Assembly (NCBI GenBank): GCA_025529335.1
Contig: JAMYHX010000041.1
Span: forward strand, 89,474-153,473
Reading direction: 5' to 3'
Source of the DNA: Rhizopus sp. PT2906
Taxonomy: Eukaryota; Mucoromycota; Mucoromycetes; Mucorales; Rhizopodaceae
Length of the DNA stretch: 64,000 nucleotides
Shown piece after piece: positions 10,413-22,210 of this stretch. The position numbers and the translations under genes were made by a program. The number at the start of each line of letters is the position of its first letter. The stretch's first letter is position 1. The notes beneath the pieces were generated by a model that made no database searches, was not told where the DNA came from, and saw only the letters and a program-made list of their open reading frames with translations.

Positions 10413-11982
10413 TTATAATTTTGCTACTTCGATCGTCTGACGGTCTTCTACAACGTGTCGTCTTAAATAATCATTGAGGAATATGCCCTTTGGATCCAAC
10501 TGTTGACGAACACGTAAAAAGTCCTTGAATTTAGGATAAGATGCCTCCAAATCCTTTCTTGTTTGACCATGTGCCTTTAAAGAAATGATTAGAAAACATT
10601 AAGCTATTGAACAAGAGAGTATACCTTGGCCCAATGAGGACGACCATTGTATTCACGCATAATGTCTTCGTACCCTTTCCAGTATTTCTTATATGGAACA
10701 GGCTTACCATAAGGTCTATACATAATCACACCAATATAACAAGTTTTACGTCCGTTAGCAGGGCTTAACCAAACATCATCTTCATCCACAAAGCGAATTT
10801 CTACTGGGAAATGAACCTTGAGGTCGTTTTCGGTAATGAATTTATCCAATTTCATCAGGGCTGCAGGTGCATCTTTCCAGTCAATGGCCCATTCATTGAC
10901 ATATTGAGGAAAGAGACAGTCAAAGTTGAAGACCTTGTTGGAATCATCCACAACATGAATAGGTTTACTATGTAATGTTTTAAACATGAGTTTTGTAAGG
11001 TAAGGAATTAAAGAGGGTCCATATCGTGTGATATTGAGCATAGCCTGATAGATGTGGAATCCATATACTCTTTCCATAAAATAACTTGGTGAAGATTTAT
11101 ATTTTTCCTTGTCTGTACGATTGGCTCTCCACACAACACAATCATCTGTATGTGGGTACCACCAGATACGGGTGTGCTCTGATGAATGAATGACTTCGTC
11201 CCAATTTTCCAATACTTTAGAAAACTTGTATGGCTTTTGAATAGCCTCTAGCTTAAAGTCGGGTTCAACTTTCAAGGTCATACGAGTGATGATACCCAGA
11301 GCGCCCAGGCTACATCGAGCTGCTTCAAATACTTGTCTATTTTCATCTGGTGAACAAAACAGGACACTTCCGTCAGCTGTCACCAATGTTAAATTGACAA
11401 TCTAATAATAAACAGAGTGTTAGTTTTATACATCATTGTTGTTTGGGAGGGGAATATTTACAAATGTGGACAGACAACCAAAGTGAGCACCCGTTCCATG
11501 TGTTGCAGTAGCCATGACACCAGCGACCGATTGATCAGAGATAGAGCCAAGGTTACTGAGAGCAAGACCATTTTCTCTTAAAACTACATGTAGCTTATGA
11601 AGGGACATACCAGCTTCAACTGTCACTGTGTTGTTATTCTTGTCAACATTCAAGAGAGCATTCAAGTTTTCAAGAGAGATCATGAATCCTGAAGAACATG
11701 CTAGATCAGAGGGTGAATGGCCACTGCCAACTGCTTTCAATGGCTTGTTTAATTTATTTGCCAGTAAAATTATCTATAAATAATAATAAACATTGTTTAT
11801 AATTTGACAACTTATTATTATTATTGTTCTATGTTTACTTTTTGAACCTGACTTTCTGTCCTAGGACGAAAGAATAGTTCAGGTTTACATGTGAACGTAT
11901 TTGACCAATTTTTAAATGTATAATCATCTACTACCACTTGTTGAAGTTCAGGTTCTAATTGATAAATATCAATCGAGGTCAT
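10413..11982 (-). CDS. ALO1: D-arabinono-1,4-lactone oxidase (sugar-1,4-lactone oxidase), 4 exons
   Basis: A flavoenzyme of the VAO/PCMH family that makes D-erythroascorbate, the fungal ascorbate analogue, at the mitochondrial outer membrane. Exons on the minus strand are 11982-11839, 11773-11463, 11402-10625 and 10574-10413, giving 464 aa. The FAD domain has KAVGSGHSPSDLACSSGF, where the His of GSGHS is the site of covalent FAD attachment in the family. It continues with SLGALGIITRMTLKVEP, the ALO domain, and the C-terminal RPHWAKAHGQT motif (HWAK) typical of these oxidases. It is shorter than yeast Alo1 but all motifs are present. I cannot tell from sequence whether arabinono- or gulono-lactone is preferred. 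It is divergent from nothing and convergent with the P-protein gene. Confidence 0.92.
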
Positions 11983-12191
11983 TAGGATATAAGAGAAAAC
12001 AAAGAAACAAGGAAAAGAAGCAGGTTTACAACATCAGAAAAAAATGATCCTCACTCCGCTTGAAAACATCATTTATACAACGGATGAGGCAATCTCTCTC
12101 TCTTTCTCGCTCTCTCACTTGCTTATTTGTTGATGCTATTAAAAAAATGAATAATTTATTTATATATATAAATGCGAAAAAAAGTCTATGT

Positions 12192-15100
12192 TCAGGCCGT
12201 AGAAGTGAGAGGTTGCAAGACATCAAATGAACCTGTGCCTCCTTCTACCACTCGGCCAACAGCGATTCTTGAAGAGGGAGAGTCAAGTGTATCAAAGTCA
12301 CCATGTCTATTATAAATAAAAAGGTTAATTCATCTTTTTTTTATCATTATTTATAAAGTAACTTACAGTGTTGCTTCTGTTAAGAATTTACATGTCGATT
12401 CAAAACTCATCTTGAGGAAAGGTGCTACATTGGATCCAATACCGATACGAGAGAATGGTTTATATCCACCTTCAAATGTCATATAGTCTGCAATCAATGT
12501 CAAGTGACGGCGATCCACCACAATACCATAGACAGCAAAGACACTAGCCACTTCCTTAATAATGGCATTTCTAGCTGCTTCAACACCATATGTGTTCAAG
12601 ATGGCAGCAATATCATTGGTATCAATATAGTTGACATCAATAATATCAGAGAATGCCCACATGCCTCTGAGATTGACACCTTCAGTTTGAAGACGTTTCT
12701 ATATTCAAAAAATGAGTATTGGTCATTTAATGTCAAATGTACTTACAGAAGTATCGTTTTCAGTGGGATTAATGTATTCAAAACATTTAGAAATACCCTT
12801 GACTTCATGGACAACCACTCTTGCGCAAGACTTTTCAATCAAAGAGATCATCAAGATCTTCTTAGTATCAGCAGGGAACTCCATATCAATTTCACAGAAT
12901 GCACCATTGTTATCATCAAACTTGAATCGGGTGCAGTATTTACTCTTTTGAACAGCTTGTTCTTCAAGTTTGCCTCCTTTAGAAGAGGGTCGCTTAGGTA
13001 CTTCTTCCTCATCATCAGCACCAGCAAGAATAGCTTGTTCAAACTCTTCTTCCTCATCTTCCAAGCTCTTTTCATTGTCTTCGGGAACAATGTCATCTTC
13101 ATCAGGCTCGTCATAACTTGCCTGTGGCTTGTTCTGTGCTGTTTTACGAGCTGTCTTGGCATCCATATCTTCTGCGTCGTCAGAGGCATATCCATCCTTA
13201 GCTGCAGCATCACCAAGATCTTCATTAGCATCCTCATCCCCAGGAGCGTCCATCTTGTGAGCTTTGCTAATATCTTCAATCTTTTTGGTATCTTTAATAT
13301 CTTTACGGATCAACTCTTCCAAATCTTTCAGGAAAGCAGTAGCCAGCACTTCTTTAACACGCTTAGCAGAAACACGATATTCTTCGTTATATTCCTTTTC
13401 TTCAAAGAGATTGACACGAATAGAGTATGTCTTGGATCTTTTGTAGTTATTGTCTGCCGTCTTGGCACTTGTCTTTTCTCTGACAACGACATTATCCACC
13501 AGTTGAGCCAATGTGAGTCTAGATGCAGATTTACAAAACTGAGAAGCCTTCTTTGCAGAGGTCTCTGGTAAGAGGGGCAGTAACATGGTAGGTGTTTTGA
13601 TCTTGCGAGCAGCGGTCATGATAATTTCACGAAGACGAGGGATACCCAAGGTAACGTTGGCAGCACCATAACCAGCAAAGTGGAAAGTGTTTAATGTCAT
13701 TTGTGTAGATGGTTCACCTACAGATTGTGCGGCTAATAGACCAACTGCTTCACCGGGCTCAACTAAACTGTGAAGGTATTTGAGGTTCATCAAGGCCTTA
13801 AACTTGTTCTTTGTTAAGCCAGCATAGCGAGCTGTGTTCTTTGAGAGTTGAGAATCCTTTTCGAAAGGCATGCCATCTGGGTTCTTTTGGATATAGTCCT
13901 TCATTGCAAGAGCGAATCGTTCAGAGACAACACCGAGATGGGTGCCTGGATTATACACAGAAAGAGCAGGATCGTACTTGCCTGGCTTCTTCAAAGCCTT
14001 CTTGGCATATTCTTCACCTTGCTTGATTTCAAGTGAGGCTAAGGCAGCCTTGGGGTGATATTTCTGAGAAAGAGCTTCGAAATTGTGAGCAGAGAAACTG
14101 AATTGATTGATATGCTTAGCCTTGATAACGTCCAAAGAGTCTTCACCATAATGGAACTGTAAGACAGAGCCATCAGAATCGCGTACAGTGTGATCGTAAT
14201 GAACACGTAAGCCTTCAAGATGCTTGATCAAACAACGCTGCAAGTAACCAGAACGAGATGTCTTGACAGCAGTATCAATCAAACCCTCACGACCAGCCAT
14301 ACAATGGAAATAGTATTCTTGAGGACGAATACCCGTCAAGAAACGACCGGTGACGAAACCACCAGCACGGGCACTGGTATCAAAAGGTCTGAAGGAAGGA
14401 AGAGAACGACCTGAGACCATAAGAGGCACACGACGACCTTCAAGTTCTTGTTGACCAAGTAAACAAGAAATTTGAGTAGCATTGACATTAGAACCCTTGG
14501 CACCAGACACAGTCATCATTTGCATGTCATTCTTGGGGAAAGGACGGATGAGACCATCAGGAAGACATTTCTGAGTGATAGAGGACGTCAACTTGTTTAC
14601 TTTAGCCTTCATGGCATTATCAAGACCAGCCAGTTTGTTGTCATCACGAATGACTTCGTTCATACGAAGCTTGAATTCCTTTGAAAGCACTTCAGGGCTA
14701 GCTGTCTTTGCTGTATCTGCTAAGCCAAGGAATTCCAAGTGAGCTTCATCACCTAAGCCGACACCTTGGTCAAGTAATTCTCTACGCCATTGATCACCTT
14801 CCTTAGTGAGAACCAAATCATCCATACGACAAGTGAAACCGTGTGATTGAAGGAACTTGATGAACAAACGACTCAAGATACTGAGAAGCATACCAGCGGC
14901 TTCAGGACTATAGATTTCATAAACAGAATGAACAAGACCAAAAGCAGAAGCACCAAATTGTGACTTGTCCATGATACCGTGAATCAATTCACCATCCATA
15001 ACCAATACCTTATCCTCTTCCTTGGCGTTGGGGCCCCAGAACTTGGCAGGTACCTTGGACTTGGAAGTCATGTTCAATTGTGCCTTACCCCATGTCAAGT

Positions 15101-17352
15101 TCTTGAGAATAGTGGAGATGACTTGCTTACCAGTCCACAAAGGTTGAGGCTTCATGATGGCAGGAGGCAACATTCTGATCTTGCCGCCACCGGTACCGTC
15201 GGTTTCAGGGCGAAGAGAACCATAAAGGAGTTGCTGATACTCTTCCTTGGTGAAGAATGTATCACGAGAACTCATCCATACACCAGAGTCAACATTATCT
15301 TGGATCAGACCACGAAGAGGGTTACCGCTTGTAGGGACCAAGTATTGGTTGTCGGTATTGGCAATAAAGGAAGCTTCAGCACGAGCAATTTCATTTTGAG
15401 GAAAGTGAATGTTCATTTCATCACCGTCAAAATCAGCATTATAAGTGTTACAATTAGCGTAGTGCATACGAATCGTCTTTTCCCCAGGTAAAATACGAGC
15501 CTTGTGTGCCATGATGGATGGTTTGTGAAGTGTGGGTTGACGATTCAAAAGGAGCATATCACCATTACGCAAGTGACGGAAGACCTTCTTGTTGATCGTT
15601 TGAGTACGTGTAGGGTAAGGATTGTTTCCGCTTTGAGCTGTATGAGAGCTTTGAGGAGCCAAGAGTGAGTTGGCAAGAGCAATACGAGATTCTATACTGA
15701 GGTCACCAAGGACATCAATGGATTGATCTTCGTTCTGAACGTGTGTAGCACCAGGCCATTTGTTGGGACCGTTGATGACAGCTTGTCTCATCTCCTTGAT
15801 GTTGTGAGGGGTGACTGGTTCTGGATAAGTAAGCTTGGTAGCAAAGACAGGAGGAATACCAATTTCGGATGTTTCAATGAATGGATCGGGGGAGATGACT
15901 GAACGAGCAGCATAGTTGACACGCTTACCCATCATATGCTTTCTGAATAAACCTTCCTTCTTTTCCAAGGCTTGACGAATACCAGGAGGCAAGTTCTTTC
16001 CTTGGGCGACTTGGGTAGGATTTTTAGTAGAGTCAATAAATGAATTCACAGCATGCTGAAGACCAATAATAGAATCTACAAATCTATTACGTGTTGCCTC
16101 CAACTTCTTTTTATCGACTGGTTCTTGATCTGAAATGGCTTGCAATTCTTCAGAAAGGTCACGGACAAGATGAGATCCTTTTAGAATGTTGGATAAAAGT
16201 TCATTTTGAGGTGATTCAAATGTTTTATCGCCCATGACAGAGGGAGGTCTAAAGCGAGTGGGTGCCACTGCCAACACTTCGATAAAGAACATGTGGTAGG
16301 TGGCCTTTTTGATAAATGAAGGAACGCGAGGATCACGAGCACCAAAGAGCAATGTGGTGATATCTCCTTCTTTTTCAAACAGGGCTTGCACATGCTTACG
16401 GACTTCATAAGGGGTTAAAAATCGCTGGCCGTTGGTAAATCCCTTTATCTCTTCGAAACTGCCAGTTTGGTTGTTCAGACGGTCCATGGCAGCCTGATCC
16501 TTCTTGTTGAGAGCAAGTTGGAAGAGTTTGGCAGCTCCATCACGACGAATAGGAGGAGAAATACCGGAACAGTTGGCACACTTTTTGCTATGAATACATT
16601 GTTTCATGAAATCTCTCATGACAGACTTTCGAACTTCGTTGATGACTGTAACTTTATAATCTTTTGCAGCATATTTACGGCTTTCTTCATCTGCCAAAGC
16701 ATTTTTCATAAAGGTGTCGATATGTTCGATATAATCCTCGACTGTTGATAGCGAAAGTGCTTGTTCTTCCATTCTGTCTTCCAATGTCTCGTCATCTTTA
16801 GCTTCTGTCTTTTTGAAATCAAGGACGAGCTCGTTCAATGACTGTGCTTCGTTCACTAAACCGTGCTGTAATAAAGTCAATTGTGCACTGTATTTTTTCA
16901 TCTGAGATAATTGTTAGCTTTATAAAACACACACAACGTATATTGTATTTACCAAAGCACGAGAAATACGGAATTGATGACAATAGATACATTTGGCCCT
17001 GAGAATAGCGTAGAGATTGTCAAAGAACATGGGATTATATGCTGGAATAGGAATTTCAATATGACCAAAATGGCCAGGACAGTTGAAATGATCTTGTGAA
17101 CAGGTGGCACATCTACAGATAAATCGAGTTAATGATATAAAAGTGTTACTGCTGCTGTTTATTTTACATTTGAGTCTTTTGGAAGGGACCAAGTGCAGGG
17201 TCATATAAACCACCTTTTGTTGGGTGACCTAAGGCGTCAAAGAGTATGGGATTGAAGATCTGTTTGACAGATATCTTTCTAATCTCGCTGGGCTCATAGA
17301 AAGAGAAGGATACATAGTCCACCTCAGTGCCAATAGGAACTGATATATTCAT
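12192..17352 (-). CDS. RPA1: RNA polymerase I largest subunit (A190), 5 exons
   Basis: The catalytic subunit of nucleolar polymerase I, which transcribes 35S pre-rRNA. Exons are 17352-17168, 17112-16953, 16901-12747, 12698-12367 and 12306-12192, totalling 4947 nt, or 1648 aa, normal for A190. The start gives MNISVPIGTEVDYV, in line with the conserved start of the family. Zinc-binding CATCSQDHFNCPGHFGH is at about residue 63 and the Mg-binding NADFDGDEMN at about residue 602. The Pol I-type YYFHCMAGREGLIDTAVKTS segment precedes the bridge helix, with QMTLNTFHFAG for the trigger loop. A long Asp/Glu-rich stretch at about residues 1330-1430 in the jaw region is a Pol I hallmark that separates it from Rpb1 and Rpc1. 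Confidence 0.97.
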
Positions 17353-18423
17353 AATAGGTCTCTTGGTGGTTGGTGCTGAAAGAGGACTAAGCTGTGGAAG
17401 GTTAAATTTTTTTTTCTCAAAAAAAAAAAAAGGGGGAAGCCACACTGTCAGCGGATAGACTGCTTTTCTTTTTCATGCAAATTATAGTAACGAACTGATT
17501 TCGTTTTAGTCTCCCAGCCCATTTTTGTTTTAGTAAAGACTCAGTTTTCGCTTGGGAAAGAGTTAATTATTATTATTCCTTTTTACTATATAAGGCAATA
17601 TACTTCCTATAGTCTACACTTAGACCTTTTTATCTTCTTTGCTACCCTTTTCTTTTTCTTTTCTTGGGGAAAACATTTACTGTTTTTACGATAATTAGAA
17701 AAAGTAAGCTTTTAATATATTTTATTCTTTTTATATATGTATTGACAGAAATAATACTCTCTTGAAAACTAATAGAATAGTTAATTTCTAAATTGAGTTG
17801 TCCCCACCAAATACTTCACAATTTAATCTGTGTTAACAGGCATACCATTCGCGCACAGCCCGCGCACTACTTCGTGTATTTGCAACGTCACTATTTTGCA
17901 ACCTCACTGTTCAGGTCAACACTACATGCACCAGAAAATAGGCTAATGCTACGGGCGCCTCCTTGGAGGCACTACCTATGTTGTCACGTTACAATTTTAT
18001 ACTAACAAAGTCTCTGCCTAATCTAAGGTTGTCCAGTTCACTCTGATATAAAATACAAATTTATCATAATTATACGTGTTCTTGCATCTTTGTTGACCAA
18101 CTGACAACATAAAACTAGAATATATAGCAACCTTTCTTTTCTATCTCTTTCTTCTTCCTGAAAAGAAACAAAACAAGTTGGCAACTTTATAAAGCTATGC
18201 TTAGCTTGACGCCACACATTCAAAAACTTTGCTGGACGACACCATAGGTAACGGATAGAGGTAGTTTCCGTAGTATTGGTCTAATTTCTGGAGTATGTAG
18301 TGTTTCCCTTTTTTAAAATATTCTATTTTGGTCTTCTTCACTAAATAACAAGTGCTTCTACCTTACTCTATACAAAACCGCGTCTTTACCATTTTACATC
18401 CAGTTCTAAAAACAACAAATCAT
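17353..18423. other. Intergenic region upstream of RPA1
   Basis: About 1.07 kb with T-rich promoter-like sequence near 17560-17700. A short perfect palindrome, GCCTCCTTGGAGGC, lies near 17958-17971. I see no supported gene. Confidence 0.45.
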
Positions 18424-18870
18424 ATGCCTGCGATTTTTTTAAAAGAAACCGCATACGAATATGCTGCCAAAAACAAGAAGTTTGGCTTTACTCAGAAAGC
18501 CGGTGTGATATGCTATTCGAAGCTGAAGACCACTATTTATATAAAATTATAGACATATCTGATATATCACATGATTCACATTTGGATCTCTTCTCCTCTT
18601 TACAACAATAACAAATTATTCAAAAGTTGTCTTCAGCAAAAATCCAAACAAGCTCCACTTATGATGTGAGTACAGTTGAAAATGTCATCGAAAAGGTAAG
18701 AAAGAAATCCAGTTTGTATCCAGAATCATTTGTTTAAAAATTGATATACCAATAAAACATAAGGCTGTCACTTTTCGTAAGTAAAATCCCGTGTTTTATT
18801 TGAATCTGAATATGATAGCCATATTTGGACACTCAGTAATGCAGCTTTGAGAACGTCACTTGCCTTGATC
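18424..18870 (+). pseudogene. Decayed coding fragment of unknown family
   Basis: An ATG at 18424 opens a protein-like stretch (MPAIFLKETAYEYAAKNKK). It jumps frame near 18500 into another protein-like stretch (FEAEDHYLYKIIDISDISH). This then passes an in-frame TAA near 18608, continues as STYDVSTVENVIEKVRKK, and fades near 18740-18870. Base composition and protein texture look coding, but at least one frameshift and one stop break it. I do not recognise the family. Its position beside the Crypton suggests transposon origin, which is inference. Confidence 0.35.
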
Positions 18871-19018
18871 ATTTAGCTGTATACAACGATTCCTGTTAAA
18901 TTCATTAAGTAGCGCTTTAATAAACTAAATGTATAAATTGTATAAATAGCGATTAACATTCATAATAAAGAAAAAAAAACGATATATATCAAAAAAGATA
19001 ATAATAACATTATGACTT

Positions 19019-21306
19019 TTATTGTTGTTTGCGTAGCTCCTTCACCAACCTATTGAGCGACCATCTACTTTGTTGTCGCTTTCCTTCTAACATCTGTACT
19101 GGCTTGGAAATTGGTATGGAGCTCTCCTGAGAAGTGTAGTGGATTTCATGTATGATAGTCAAATGTCTGGAGTAAAATTGACGCTCTAAGCAAAGTTATT
19201 ACGTACAGTCTTTCCAGAAAGTAATGTCGCAAAAATTGAATTTTTACAATACAAAATATACAGGAATGCGACATCTTGGCGCGACATTGATTTTTAAAAA
19301 CACTGTATATGTCATTACAAAGAATATTTTATTTAACCAACCTTTTGGTCATGATCTCCACGTAGCTTCAAATTGACTATCAAGCTTCATCACTGAAGGT
19401 GAATCCGTTCGTAAGCCTTCAGACCATTCTCTCCAGAGATCTACAACAGTGCTGATGTTCCTATCGAGCTGATACTGGTGGAGATGCTACATTAGAGCTG
19501 GGCGGGGCGTTAATGATGGTGGCTATTGCTGTGGTGCTACTGAGGTTCCATTAGCAAACAATGAGCATGCCTGCTTCAACATTTGCATGTCTTGTCTGAG
19601 CCCAAGGGTGTCATCTTTGATTCCCACGGTAGCTTCAGTTGGGCCATGGCTGTTATTGCTGATAAGGCTAGACAGTATATGCTGGTTCGCGCTTATCTTT
19701 GCGCTCAACGTTTACAAGTGATCATTAACCAAAGGTATAGCCCTGCGCACTTGGGTGTCGGCTGGTGCTTGTGCGGCTTGTACAGTAGACAGGAGATTAG
19801 CTTCGAATGTCAAAATTCTGGATTGCTGAAGAGAACATTGTTGAAGAATGGGTTTTCATGGTGTTCCACACGAAACATTACAGCATCTTGTAAAATGATT
19901 CTTCGCATAGCGATGAGCAGGGATAGGAACGCTTCAGCACAGATTGAATATTCGTAACTGCGGCATCGCACACGCTCCAGTCACTCGTCCGCTTTGGTGA
20001 ACGCCTTCCTCTGAAGACGTTCTGGCGGGCAAACATTACTCCTTGGGAGCCAGTAGTCACCTTTGTTGCCGGAGAAGCCATTGATAATTCGAATGGATGA
20101 GCAAGGTAGCAATGTCAAGTAGTATCTTTCTATGCTTTGCATATTCCAACGGCCGTGCCGACACAGTTCATCTTCTGTTGCTCGGTCTATTTCAGCATGC
20201 TGAGCTCCACTACCACGGACCATAGGAGTTTTCTTGCTTATACTAACGAACCAGACATCGAATGCACGGATGGTTGCTGCGTAATGTGCTGTGTAGGTCA
20301 AGGACTTGTTATAGTCTACTCCTTTGACAATTTTCAAGTTAAACCAGTCCATGCTTGTATTAAGACAAGGAAAACCTTCGTTTGTTATATGCCGTATAGA
20401 AATTAGTTAGTTGACTATAACGACATTGTCGACATTCAATCAGCTCACCTGTAAAAGAAGTACGGAGCTAGCGCGTCGAAAGCACACGCACGGGGGTCAC
20501 GATGTCGGATGGTGCCAGAATACTGTATACGTTCCTTGACTGTTTTGCCATGATTCAGATGTAGAGCCCGTACGGGGCATTCAGAGAACCCGCCGTCCTT
20601 GAATTCTAAAGGGAAAAGGTCACATAATTTCATACTCCTAGTGCTCTCACCATGTAACAGCATCACATGCTGCATCAAAAAGAGCATTTGGACCCTGAAT
20701 GACTTCTCCTTTCCTTCTTTGAAATAGAAGATTGATAGCTTGACAGGCTCTTTAGGAGTGTATCCGTCCTGTGCAGTGTGGCGAGCGCGATCCTAATAGC
20801 TCTCACGTTTTCGTTGCCGTTCACGGTGTCGTCTGTTCTTTAGCCATGCATACAGAGCAACACCACGGACGTTAGCTTCCCTCGATATATTTCTGGAAAA
20901 CTGAATTGCATGAAGGTTAGCCACCGCCTTGATGTATTGTTGAATAGTTTCCATTTTAAGTTCATGTACGGAACCATCATCCTTTCGACCCTTCTTTAAA
21001 TTGCCTTTAGGTACGATTTCATCAAGAAAACTCAATAACTTCGCTTCGGTCACAATACAGACTTCTTAATAGCGACTTTCTGCAAAATTCCTATTGAAAT
21101 AAGAAGTGTAAGCGCAATCATACCATACATCTATATATGACATGTACCATAAAGATCTCCTGCTTCTTTTTGTACGCCAATATAGCGTTTCTTGGCCGTT
21201 CATTCTCAAGCCCTAGCAGAGTGCATTCAAGGATTTTAGTTTCTTTTGTAGCATTTATTACTCTTTGATTGGTAAGGCTGGAGGATGAAGATTGTCCGTT
21301 GTACAT
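19019..21306 (-). pseudogene. Crypton-type tyrosine recombinase, decayed by stops and frameshifts
   Basis: Cryptons are DNA transposons that encode a tyrosine recombinase with Ndc10-like and GCR1_C domains. On the minus strand I can follow the whole family layout. The N-terminal SAM-like/core-binding part is RPRNAILAYKKKQEIF and VTEAKLLSFLDEIVPKGNLK. The catalytic part has HGESTRSMKLCDLFPLEF with the family Arg, then YSGTIRHRDPRACAFDALAP, then HGRWNMQSIERYYLTLLP with the candidate catalytic Tyr. The helical AFLSLLIAMRRIILQDAV follows, then the GCR1_C domain (STVVDLWREWSEGL, RQFYSRHLTIIHEI), ending at the stop at 19019. One plausible intron is 20447-20355. The frame is broken by TAG at 20793, TGA at 19981, TAA at 19712, TAG at 19523, TAG at 19487 and TGA at 19349, plus frameshifts near 21060 and 19811. 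No functional protein is expected. Confidence 0.85.
19204..19307. mobile_element. 104-bp Tc1/mariner-like MITE inside the Crypton
   Basis: The element starts TACAGTCTTTCC and ends ...AACACTGTA. The first about 28 bp and the reverse complement of the last about 28 bp form imperfect terminal inverted repeats sharing TACAGT and AATGTCGC. It is bounded by TA on both sides, the target-site duplication of the Tc1/mariner superfamily. It is too short to code. It sits in a 165-bp gap between two halves of the GCR1_C domain, possibly within an intron of the recombinase. Confidence 0.75.
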
Positions 21307-22210
21307 AATGATGTTCGTTGAAATTACAGTGGAAAGGTTACAGAGATATTGTGATGTTATTTAATTAATAATAGAGCAAGTAAAACTAAAGGTGAATTGA
21401 AGAACTTCTGCTTATCTATTTGTTAAAAACGAGACGAAGAAGAAAGAATCGACCAAGACAATCAGAATCATTATATAAGATAATATTCAGGAACCGAAGC
21501 GGATCATATTCAAGAAGTGTTAATCTCAGCAAAAAAGTTATTTAAAGACAAAGACTTTACAAGCATGCCAAGCATGTTTATCTCTGATATAATGTTCTTT
21601 CTTTTAAAAAAAAAAGTAACTATAACAAGTGTGCTAGAACCTTTGTATAGTAAATATGATCAGAAATCTTAAGCGAGCATTCTATTATCAATTTTCGATG
21701 GAGAAGTGGTATTTTATTTGCCACAGACTGTCACAATTATGCTGCGTGACAGATTTGTGACCCAGCCAAAAGTTCGTCAAAATACCTTCACTGTAAATAA
21801 AGTGGACTCGTACTGCTTTATTTAAAAAATACTCTTTTCTGTATGATCCTTTTCATGATAAAATGCAATACCATAACCAGATCATGAAGTGACCACATAC
21901 CATTCTACTTGACAGTAATTGACCTACTTGTAAAATAAATGGATACATGACTGATATCAAGAAATATCAAGGAATAACAGAGTGTCCCTTGGTTATAATA
22001 TATATAATACACTTCAATTCCATGTAGAAGAACGATAACCAAAGACATCGCTATAGACAAGATGATCATCCTCTTTTTTGTTACATTTAATATCCGTAAA
22101 AAATGAACGTGTTTTGAATTTTTAATTGAGTCTTTTTCAGCCAGTAAAAACTATCCAATTTTTATTTTGTCAGCACTCTTCCCTTCTCCTTCAATCACTT
22201 TGGACAAATA
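21307..22210. other. Intergenic region between Crypton and CLC channel gene
   Basis: About 0.9 kb without a supported gene. A segment near 21868-21900 resembles one near 60389-60422 in the gene desert, so part of it may be old repeat DNA. The Crypton's outer boundary is not recognisable here. Confidence 0.4.

Noticed and set aside
12504..13571. A 355-codon plus-strand ORF
   Set aside because: It is antisense to RPA1 coding sequence; its hydrophobic look comes from the complement of the acidic and Lys-rich codons.
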